22,673 bases of DNA from JAFDVL01 sp043736395 (GTDB taxonomy: Bacteria > Acidobacteriota > Blastocatellia > RBC074). Of the stretch, positions 17,130 through 22,673 are shown piece by piece. Made by a program: the position numbers and the translations under genes. Within the stretch, counting starts at the first letter, position 1; each line of letters opens with the position of its first letter. Location: assembly GCA_043736395.1 (NCBI GenBank), contig JAYTCQ010000196.1:1-22673 (forward strand). The letters run 5' to 3'. The notes under the pieces were generated by a model. That model did not search any database, had not been told where the DNA came from, and saw nothing but the letters and a program-made list of their open reading frames with translations.

Positions 17130-18560
17130 TCAGACTGCCCCTGAGCCTTTGAGTACGACAGGCACAGTACGAGCCAGAATTTGCAGGTCCAGGCGTAACG
17201 ACCATTTGTCAATATATTGCAGATCAAGCGACACTAAATCTTCGCCGCCAAGAGTGCTGCGTCCGCTGACCTGCCATAAACAAGTCAACCCTGGCGGCAC
17301 ACAAAAACGACGCATCAGCGTGGCCGCTTCAAAATTGGAAACATCTCGAAGAGGCAATGGTCGCGGCCCAACTAATGACATTTCTCCACGCAAAATATTA
17401 AAAAGCTGAGGTAATTCATCCAGCGAAGTCTTGCGTAAGATTCGTCCCAAAGGTGTAATTCGCGGGTCGTTCTTCATTTTAAAAATGGGACCTGAGGCTT
17501 CATTTTCCTGCTCCAAATCGGCGAGGAGCGCTTCCGCATCCGTGACCATCGTGCGGAACTTGAACATCTTAAAAAGGCGCTTATTTTGACCAAAGCGATC
17601 CTGTGTGAAAACCACTGGCCCTTTACTGGTCAACTTAATCGCCGCTGCAATGACCAGCAGCACCGGCGATAAAACTGTTACTGCTCCGAGTGCAACTACG
17701 ACATCCATCGTGCGCTTCACTAAGCGACGATAATCATCCGCAATTAACTTCATCGCGACTGCCGGCATATTTCCGCGCTCGAAACGCTGTTGCGAGAAAA
17801 TCGAAGCGAATTTATCAAAGACGTATTTCGATTCGACACCGACCTGATCACAGGTTTGAATGGCGGCTTCGATTTGATCGTATTGCGATTTAATCGGCAG
17901 CGCGATCAGGACTTCATCCACCACGCGGCTGGCTAAAATACTTTCTAAATCGTCCAGTGATCCGATCAAATAATCGAAGGGCAATTCTCTGATTTGCGCC
18001 TGCGGATAGGAATCAACGAAGCCGACAAATTCATATCCTGTCGGTGATCCTTCAAAGAGCGTACAATAAATATTGACGGCCATTTGCCCGCTGCCAACGA
18101 TTAAAACCTTATGTGGATCACGAGCATAAAGGGCGTCGCGTCCCGCCAACCATCGCACCAATAAGCGTGTCGTCGTCGTCAGAAAAATTGTTCCTAACCA
18201 AAAATATAAAACGTGGTGAGCGTAAAAATTTTTCGTGGGATCAAATAAAGCAAAGAGCAGGACGACCAGACTGCCGAGCGAACAAGCTTGAACTAATCGA
18301 GTAATCTCGCGGCTCCAGCGAATGTAGGCGCGATATTCATACAACCGGCAAAAGGCGAAGATTCGAGGCCAGGCTAAAGCCAGACATCCAACTTTCAGGA
18401 TGTTCAGAACGGTCAATCGCATCGTCAGAAAATCATTAAAGCCATCCGGCATTTCGCCCCGATTGATCAATAAAAAAATGACAAATAACATCAAGACAGG
18501 TACTAGTGAATCAATAGCCCTGTGCAGTCTCTGCAAATACTCTGCGCCTAAGTGATACAT
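17130..18560 (-). CDS. Polyprenyl-phosphate sugar-1-phosphate transferase (WbaP/WcaJ-like)
   Basis: A 476-residue initiating enzyme of the polyisoprenyl-phosphate hexose-1-phosphate transferase family. The N-terminal half has four membrane helices (about 16-33, 50-68, 90-107, 115-133) and a Rossmann-like CoA-binding-type domain (VLIVGSGQM, 152-160). The C-terminal catalytic domain starts at KRTMD (282-286) with a re-entrant helix. It continues through GPVVFTQDRFG (314-324), FKFRTM (333-338), DPRITPLGR (365-373), the catalytic Asp-Glu pair in SLDELPQ (D381, E382) and SLVGPRP (395-401). It transfers a hexose-1-phosphate to undecaprenyl phosphate to start the repeat unit. The gene has its own 174-bp leader containing inverted repeats, so it may have separate control. 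Confidence 0.94.
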   Translation of the reverse strand: MYHLGAEYLQRLHRAIDSLVPVLMLFVIFLLINRGEMPDGFNDFLTMRLTVLNILKVGCLALAWPRIFAFCRLYEYRAYIRWSREITRLVQACSLGSLVVLLFALFDPTKNFYAHHVLYFWLGTIFLTTTTRLLVRWLAGRDALYARDPHKVLIVGSGQMAVNIYCTLFEGSPTGYEFVGFVDSYPQAQIRELPFDYLIGSLDDLESILASRVVDEVLIALPIKSQYDQIEAAIQTCDQVGVESKYVFDKFASIFSQQRFERGNMPAVAMKLIADDYRRLVKRTMDVVVALGAVTVLSPVLLVIAAAIKLTSKGPVVFTQDRFGQNKRLFKMFKFRTMVTDAEALLADLEQENEASGPIFKMKNDPRITPLGRILRKTSLDELPQLFNILRGEMSLVGPRPLPLRDVSNFEAATLMRRFCVPPGLTCLWQVSGRSTLGGEDLVSLDLQYIDKWSLRLDLQILARTVPVVLKGSGAV

Positions 18561-18583
18561 GGTTGTAGTAGTTCTAAGGATGA

Positions 18584-18618
18584 AATAACGGTCTCATGAT
18601 GCTTTTTCCGCCGTTATT
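18584..18618. repeat. Inverted repeat in the leader of the sugar-phosphate transferase gene
   Basis: AATAACGG (18584-18591) and CCGTTATT (18611-18618) are perfect reverse complements with a 19-nt loop. On the minus strand the repeat overlaps a 7-codon ORF (18574-18597, MRPLFHP) ending 13 nt before the ATG at 18560. A second small palindrome, CGCC-TCT-GGCG, lies at 18633-18643. A leader or attenuation role is possible but not shown. Confidence 0.4.
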
Positions 18619-18708
18619 ATGTTGCTTTTTAACGCCTCTGGCGGGCGTCCTTGATTGCTGTTGGGTTGAGGCTAAATAGGGTGTTTGACGAAGCGGGCAG
18701 GGGCACTT

Positions 18709-18730
18709 TTCACTTTGAACCAGAAGTGAA
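18709..18730 (-). other. Hairpin just after the Wza-like gene
   Basis: TTCACTT (18709-18715) and AAGTGAA (18724-18730) form a perfect 7-bp stem with an 8-nt loop, starting 4 nt beyond the stop of the export protein gene on the minus strand. No U-tract follows on that strand, so it is more likely a processing or 3'-stability element or weak attenuator than a strong terminator. Confidence 0.35.
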
Positions 18731-18734
18731 TTAT

Positions 18735-19439
18735 TTAATTGATCCTTCGACTCCAAATACTAAAGATATTCATCGGATTGAAGGGAGCGGTATTTTTGAC
18801 GATACGCTCGAATTTGCTGATTTTATTTTGTGGAATAAACAGCATATCTCCCGGGCGTAAGGTAATGTCTTCTTTCAATTGCTTTTCTTTAATCACGGAA
18901 TCTTTCATGTTAATTTCCAACACTTCTGACCATTCAGAATTAAGTTTTCGAAACAGAAATACCTGTGAAGTAGTGGAGCTTTCGGTGAATCCTCCGGCAA
19001 TTGCCAGAGCTTCACTCACCGTAGTTTTTCCACGAAAATCAAATCGCCCTGGAGTTTTGATGTGTCCTGAAACAATAAAATAGGGCTTTTCAAATTCCTT
19101 CAGCTTGAGCGTAATTTCAGGGTTTCTCAAACGCACCGAGGATTTTTCAAAGATTAATTTTTTTATTTGTTCCAGCGTCGAGCCTCCGATTTTGATGTCG
19201 CCAACTAATGGCAAGCTGACAAAACCATCCGGCTGAACTGTCACAATATCGTTGAATTCAGGCGAAAATCTGTAAAGCACTTCCAGGACGTCATTGGGCT
19301 GCAAACGATAACGATCTGGATTTGACAGGCTTGGAACAGAGTCTCTGGGGGACTGCTCAGATTTTTTATCTTCCTCTTGTGCTAAGGTTGGCACCATCAT
19401 CATTCCGCTAATAATCAGAAACAAACATATTCTTATCAT
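18735..19439 (-). CDS. Wza-like polysaccharide export protein (Poly_export + SLBB)
   Basis: A 234-residue exported protein. The signal peptide MIRICLFLII... has likely cleavage after residue 20 (TLA-Q). The Poly_export domain spans about 42-114 (YRLQPNDVLEV, PDGFVSLPLVGDI, GSTLEQIKKL). An SLBB domain follows at 119-170 (YFIVSGHIKTPG, TVSEALAIAGG), and the end LRPGDMLFIPQ is typical. It should form or contribute to the outer-membrane export channel. It is shorter than E. coli Wza and lacks the lipobox cysteine, so it may be a minimal periplasmic or outer-membrane form. ATG 19439 was chosen for its AGGAA site and signal peptide; ATG 19478 would sit against a hairpin and bury the signal. Confidence 0.92.
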   Translation of the reverse strand: MIRICLFLIISGMMMVPTLAQEEDKKSEQSPRDSVPSLSNPDRYRLQPNDVLEVLYRFSPEFNDIVTVQPDGFVSLPLVGDIKIGGSTLEQIKKLIFEKSSVRLRNPEITLKLKEFEKPYFIVSGHIKTPGRFDFRGKTTVSEALAIAGGFTESSTTSQVFLFRKLNSEWSEVLEINMKDSVIKEKQLKEDITLRPGDMLFIPQNKISKFERIVKNTAPFNPMNIFSIWSRRIN

Positions 19440-19479
19440 TGACAAATTTCCTGGCGAAAAATCTGAGACCATTAACATT

Positions 19480-19503
19480 TTACAGCAGTTTGAGTTGCTG
19501 TAA
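19480..19503 (-). promoter_or_regulatory. Perfect 8-bp-stem dyad in the leader of the Wza-like gene
   Basis: TTACAGCA (19480-19487) and TGCTGTAA (19496-19503) are perfect reverse complements around an 8-nt loop, in the 113-bp gap between the BY-kinase-like gene and ATG 19439. It could be an RNA hairpin tuning expression within the operon or a protein-binding dyad. The sequence does not decide which. Confidence 0.4.
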
Positions 19504-19552
19504 TTCTAATGATTTGGTTGCATTTTTACTTTCTTATCATTACTTCAGCTTT

Positions 19553-20206
19553 TTATAGCCATCTATGAATGAATTCGGGGATTGGATAGCGTCGCTTATT
19601 TATAACAATTCCAACCACGTTGCCTCCCGTTGATTCAATGGATCGCGTTGCCCATAGAACTTGCTCTTTCGTTGTTTTTCCAGCTTCCGCGACCAATACA
19701 ATTCCTTCCACCAGTGGAGTCATTAACAAACAATCCGGCGCTTCTTTCAATGATGGAAAATCAATCAAGACATGTCTAAAAACTAAACTCATGGCTTTGA
19801 CCGCCGCTCGTAAAGTTTGTGGGCTGTATCCTCGTTGAGAGGTAAGTCGCGCATTTTCCATGATCTTTGGATCATGATGAAAATATTGAAATGAAAGCAA
19901 TTTGCGTTCTCTGGTACGCTGTAGGAACTGGCTCATCCGCACCAAGTCGTCAGCTTTTATCATTTTCAATTCTTCTGCTTTCGCCACCATAATTGGCTTA
20001 TCTGTATAAGTAGCCAATTCTGCACCTAGACCTACGGTGATTGAACTCGTACCAGCTTTAGGAGCCATCGACACCAGACCAACCGAGCTGAGACTGGCAA
20101 ATTCATCTTTACCAACAACAGCTTTTACCAGCTTCAAAAAGCGATAGTCTTTCACCCTCTGCGGAGTAGTTTCCGTTCCTTGTTTGGCTCTTGCGGCTGA
20201 TTGCAT
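19553..20206 (-). CDS. Degenerate BY-kinase (CpsD/CapB)-like P-loop protein
   Basis: A 217-residue cytosolic protein with the length and fold pattern of split BY-kinases that partner Wzz proteins. The Walker A region (47-56, APKAGTSSI) aligns with APGEGKST, but the catalytic lysine position is Thr53. The Walker A' region, normally IDADLRRP, reads VAKAEEL (74-80) without the Asp pair. Walker B-like HVLIDFP (145-151) retains Asp149, and the LVEGIVLVAEAGKT and VVGIVINK strands are kept. The usual C-terminal tyrosine cluster is absent; only Tyr207 is near the end. So it is unlikely to be an active tyrosine kinase and may be a regulatory pseudo-kinase. It lies 8 nt after the Wzz/GumC-like gene, its expected partner. 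Fold assignment is firm; loss of activity is inferred from motifs. Confidence 0.82.
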   Translation of the reverse strand: MQSAARAKQGTETTPQRVKDYRFLKLVKAVVGKDEFASLSSVGLVSMAPKAGTSSITVGLGAELATYTDKPIMVAKAEELKMIKADDLVRMSQFLQRTRERKLLSFQYFHHDPKIMENARLTSQRGYSPQTLRAAVKAMSLVFRHVLIDFPSLKEAPDCLLMTPLVEGIVLVAEAGKTTKEQVLWATRSIESTGGNVVGIVINKRRYPIPEFIHRWL

Positions 20207-20214
20207 ATTTATTA

Positions 20215-21774
20215 TTAGTCACTATTTTTTGCATTTTTCATTAAATTTATGGGGCTTACTAAATAAAGTTCCATGTTCTTATATTGCTTAGCTTTTGGGA
20301 TACTTCCCAGATCAGGTACATCTTCCAGATCACTAAGATCTTCAGCAGAGCTAATGGTATTGGTAAAATATTCCATCAGAAATGCGATACTTAAACTCAC
20401 AAAAAAGCTCATCAGCAATCCGATGATCATTGTCATTGGGCGGTTGGGCTTAAACGGTGAGACTGGCTTGGTAGGCATTTCTGCAATGGTTACATTGGAT
20501 ATTTTCTGCTGATCCAATGCATTCGCAATTCGAGCTTCCTCTTCTTTCCTGGCATAAAGTCTATAATTTTCTTCTGCCTGTTTAAGATTTCGATCAAGAT
20601 TATTATGTTGTGAAGTAGCGCTTTCAAGCTCAAGTTGTCTTTGACGATACCCCTGTAGTTGCTTTGCCATGATGTCACGTTGTGCTCGATATCCTGCCAG
20701 TGCGGCTTCGGTCTTGGATAGCTCTGGTTCCAATGACATGCGAACTGGATTGGGATCCGTCTGACTTTCATAAGCTTTGAATTTCTCAGCCTTTTCCAAT
20801 GCAATTTTTGTGTCAGCAATCTGCTTATCGACTTCCTGAACCAGACGATCATCATCATTAAATTTGGTTAAGAGCTGTGTTTTGCGATGATTTAAATCAA
20901 CAATCATCGTGCTCATTCGTTCAATGGAAAACTGATTGGGGATTTCGCGTTGTTGTGTCGTGATGCGCTTTGGCATGGTGCTGAGCTGACGACGATAATC
21001 TAAGACCTTTTGCTCGGCATCTCTCACATCTGCTTCAGCTCTGAACATGAATTTTTCCATGTCAGCCTGATAATTCAAGTTTAGTTTTTTCTGAGTTTCT
21101 AAATCTGCGACCTCATATTTTTTCCGGAAGATGGTCGTGTCCTGTTGAATTTGTTTTAGTTCTTTTTCATAAATTTCTGTTTGATTTTTAAAAAACTCGT
21201 GCGTACCCGGCGTATGATGCGCTTTTAAATGCTTGTCTAAATACCCAATGGATAACTCTCTTAAAACAGCGACTGTTTTTTCAGGGGATTTATCGTTATA
21301 AGTCACTTCAATTACTTCTGATTTTTTGACCGGATTCACTTCTAAATTGCCCTGAATATTTTCGGCTTCACTTTCAACTGTTCCTGGCTTCTTATTGGTT
21401 GTTTCGCCTTGTTGTGCCAAAAATATTTTTTCGGCCACCATTTGAATCAAGTCACGACTTTTAATAATCTCAATTTCCGAATTGATAGCTTCTTCGCTGA
21501 CCTGTTTGACGTCCTTCCACGTGTGTTCGTCGGCTGAGACAGCCGCGTCGACTCTTTCATTCTTCACTAGAATTTTCATGGAGGATCTATAACGATCTGG
21601 TGTCATGACGGCCACTGTGGCTGTCATCGCTGCTAATGAAATAAACATCAACAGGATCATCCATTTCCTTCGAAATAAAACGGTAATGGTGAATTTTATG
21701 AACGCGCCATTACTCTGTTTATTTATAGCCAACGTGTCTTCAAGACTCTTATTGTCTTTTACCTTGAAACGCAT
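20215..21774 (-). CDS. Wzz/GumC-like polysaccharide chain-length determinant (PCP family)
   Basis: A 519-residue inner-membrane protein with two helices (about 38-57 and 448-470) bracketing a long periplasmic region. The first part has the Wzz fold (RYRSSMKILV, SEIEIIKSRDL, VIEVTYNDKSPEKTV). A long coiled-coil segment (about 195-420) follows, with the GNVR-type pattern. Before helix 2 lies the Pro-rich PVSPFKPNRP (437-446), a PCP family signature. The C-terminal cytoplasmic tail (AEDLSDLEDVPDLGSIP) is the usual BY-kinase-contact region, but no kinase domain is fused. It controls polymer length and couples polymerisation to export. It is the first gene of the minus-strand cluster, after a 581-bp AT-rich gap. 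Confidence 0.93.
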   Translation of the reverse strand: MRFKVKDNKSLEDTLAINKQSNGAFIKFTITVLFRRKWMILLMFISLAAMTATVAVMTPDRYRSSMKILVKNERVDAAVSADEHTWKDVKQVSEEAINSEIEIIKSRDLIQMVAEKIFLAQQGETTNKKPGTVESEAENIQGNLEVNPVKKSEVIEVTYNDKSPEKTVAVLRELSIGYLDKHLKAHHTPGTHEFFKNQTEIYEKELKQIQQDTTIFRKKYEVADLETQKKLNLNYQADMEKFMFRAEADVRDAEQKVLDYRRQLSTMPKRITTQQREIPNQFSIERMSTMIVDLNHRKTQLLTKFNDDDRLVQEVDKQIADTKIALEKAEKFKAYESQTDPNPVRMSLEPELSKTEAALAGYRAQRDIMAKQLQGYRQRQLELESATSQHNNLDRNLKQAEENYRLYARKEEEARIANALDQQKISNVTIAEMPTKPVSPFKPNRPMTMIIGLLMSFFVSLSIAFLMEYFTNTISSAEDLSDLEDVPDLGSIPKAKQYKNMELYLVSPINLMKNAKNSD

Positions 21775-21866
21775 GAATTTCTTTTCGTCGGATTATTAGG
21801 TGCAGAGCCTGAGTGGAAAAACCTTGCAGGTGTAAAGATGAACTATCTTCTGATAATTCATAATTG

Positions 21867-21892
21867 AAAGTAACCTCTCTAAGGCTTACTTT
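21867..21892 (-). other. Hairpin in the 5' leader of the EPS cluster
   Basis: AAAGTAACC (21867-21875) pairs with GG-c-TTACTTT (21883-21892) as a 9-bp stem with one bulged base and a 7-nt loop, about 90 nt upstream of the first cluster gene. It may be a leader structure; no U-tract follows on the minus strand. Confidence 0.35.
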
Positions 21893-22138
21893 TGTTTTCA
21901 AAGTCTGAGGCCAACTGAATCGTTATTATTTTGTTGAGTTGTTATTGCGTTCTAAAGGTGGGAGCCTTGATTAGAACGGGAGGCAAATGAATCTTAGCTT
22001 ATGCTCCTATGAGGTTCAATCTTTTTTTTCTAAAATTTTATCTTCTATCTTAACTAGATGCTTAACTTATCATTCATTTTGATTGAATTTTTCAAAATTT
22101 ATTTCTATTTACTTAATATATGTTCATAAATTTATCGC

Positions 22139-22166
22139 TTGACTTTTGACCTGTTACACCTATTAT
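22139..22166 (+). promoter_or_regulatory. Candidate sigma-70-like promoter
   Basis: TTGACT (22139-22144) and TATTAT (22161-22166) are separated by 16 nt, a close match to the -35/-10 consensus in an AT-rich region. It faces the mini-receiver gene with a leader of roughly 180 nt. A perfect CTTTGCAAAG palindrome (22175-22184) lies near the expected transcription start and might be an operator. Confidence 0.5.
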
Positions 22167-22355
22167 CACATCCGCTTTGCAAAGATTTGATTTTATCTTT
22201 CGCAATCGCTTGTAAGCTTTCATTCTTAGCCAGCTGTTAACGCAGTTTTTTTAAAGCTTATAATAATCTCAGCAGCCTCTTTCCTTCAGCCTAACCCTTC
22301 TTGGAATTGTGGCTCAGACTGTGTCTTTTACCCCGATTTCTATCAATATAATTTT

Positions 22356-22661
22356 ATGAACCTCGTCTTACCTGGTCGAACCCGACCAATACATGAGCAT
22401 TTTCTTCCCGACTCAGACCTCTCGCAAATTCGACTGTTAATTATTGAAGATGACCCTTTTTTGCAAAGTTATTTGAGTGAAATTCTTTTGGATTTTCCAT
22501 TACAGGTTTTCATCGCTAATTCTATTTACGAAGCTGCCGACTTTTATGTCAATAAACCGCCTGACATTCTGTTGATGGAATCTTACTTTTCCTTCGCCAA
22601 TGATCCGCCTCTTGATCAGGCGATAGATAATAGAGTTGTTGCGGTGAAAGAAAAAAGCTAG
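22356..22661 (+). CDS. Truncated receiver-like protein with Glu at the phosphosite
   Basis: A 101-residue protein. Residues 26-80 match the first three beta/alpha units of a CheY-type receiver: IRLLIIEDDPFLQSYL with the acidic residues E31-D33, and PPDILLMES, where the usual PDxxLLD phosphoacceptor is Glu75. The expected beta-4 strand may be RVVAV (93-97), then a stop, so beta-5 with its conserved Lys and the alpha4/alpha5 output face are missing. It is divergent from the EPS cluster. No strong ribosome binding site precedes ATG 22356; a TATAAT lies 4-9 nt before it. A sequencing or real frameshift in the A6 run (22651-22656) could explain the truncation, since another frame stays open to the window end. 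Alternatives are a real short regulator or a pseudogene. Confidence 0.6.
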   Translation: MNLVLPGRTRPIHEHFLPDSDLSQIRLLIIEDDPFLQSYLSEILLDFPLQVFIANSIYEAADFYVNKPPDILLMESYFSFANDPPLDQAIDNRVVAVKEKS

Positions 22662-22673
22662 TCTAAAGAAATG

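Larger units (their letters stand above)
21775..22355. other. AT-rich non-coding region between the EPS cluster and a divergent gene
   Basis: This 581-bp gap has no convincing gene. It contains a good + strand sigma-70-like promoter (22139-22166), a hairpin at 21867-21892, an 8-T run (22022-22029), a CTTTGCAAAG palindrome (22175-22184) and an inverted repeat TAAGCTTT/AAAGCTTA (22213-22220 and 22253-22260). I found no clear minus-strand promoter and no recognisable c-di-GMP riboswitch. It is probably the control region for the EPS cluster and the divergent mini-receiver. Confidence 0.6.

Noticed and set aside
18574..18756. 60-codon minus-strand frame between the Wza-like and transferase genes
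   Set aside because: It crosses the end of the Wza-like gene, has biased composition and no recognisable domain; only its last 7 codons are noted as a possible leader.
21987..22082. 31-codon + strand ORF preceded by GGGAGG in the AT-rich gap
   Set aside because: The Shine-Dalgarno-like site is only 3 nt from the ATG, the composition is low-complexity, and no family resemblance is visible.
22228..22252. CTG…CAG followed by a T7 run as a terminator
   Set aside because: The stem is only about 3 bp and no gene ends upstream on the + strand.

Overview
The window is a bacterial chromosomal segment with a Gram-negative envelope plan. It carries a Wza-type outer-membrane export protein, a Wzz/GumC-type inner-membrane protein and an NtrY/NtrX two-component pair. 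Base composition looks moderate (mid-40s % GC by eye, not computed), with few strong Shine-Dalgarno sequences and several ATGA/TAATG overlaps. This would suit an Acidobacteriota (Blastocatellia-like) genome, but that placement is a guess from gene style. There is no rRNA, tRNA, CRISPR array, transposase or integrase.

Region 1 (1-2669) holds housekeeping and accessory genes. A FabG-like SDR oxidoreductase is on the + strand. On the - strand are a CPBP membrane protease homologue, a Rieske [2Fe-2S] ferredoxin-like protein and a small four-helix membrane protein translationally coupled to it. Region 2 (2768-8328, + strand) is a two-component locus with an insertion: ntrY-type kinase, then a secreted or membrane-anchored TPR/TPM-like protein with a Ser/Gly/Asp/Trp tail, then ntrX-type sigma-54 activator. 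A perfect 24-bp-arm palindrome, each arm itself a hairpin (REPIN-like), sits between the first two genes.

Region 3 (8325-21774, - strand) is a 12-gene Wzx/Wzy-type exopolysaccharide cluster. Transcription order is Wzz/GumC-like protein, degenerate BY-kinase-like ATPase, Wza-like export protein, polyprenyl-phosphate sugar-1-phosphate transferase, GT4, Wzx flippase, Wzy polymerase, GT2, GT2, polysaccharide deacetylase, GT2, SAM methyltransferase. It covers initiation, chain extension, flipping, polymerisation, length control, export and tailoring. Sugar-nucleotide synthesis genes and a Wzb-type phosphatase are absent. Region 4 (21775-22673) is a 581-bp AT-rich non-coding stretch, then a short divergent gene for a truncated receiver-like protein with Glu at the phosphoacceptor position.

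The points most worth a second look are these. The BY-kinase homologue has lost its Walker A lysine and Walker A' acidic motif. The divergent mini-receiver carries an Asp-to-Glu change. A near-consensus sigma-54 -24/-12 element lies inside a glycosyltransferase gene, ahead of the deacetylase sub-operon, in a window that also encodes a sigma-54 activator. The TPR/TPM protein is sandwiched between ntrY and ntrX. Together they suggest, without proving, an exopolysaccharide system with unusual non-catalytic regulation.
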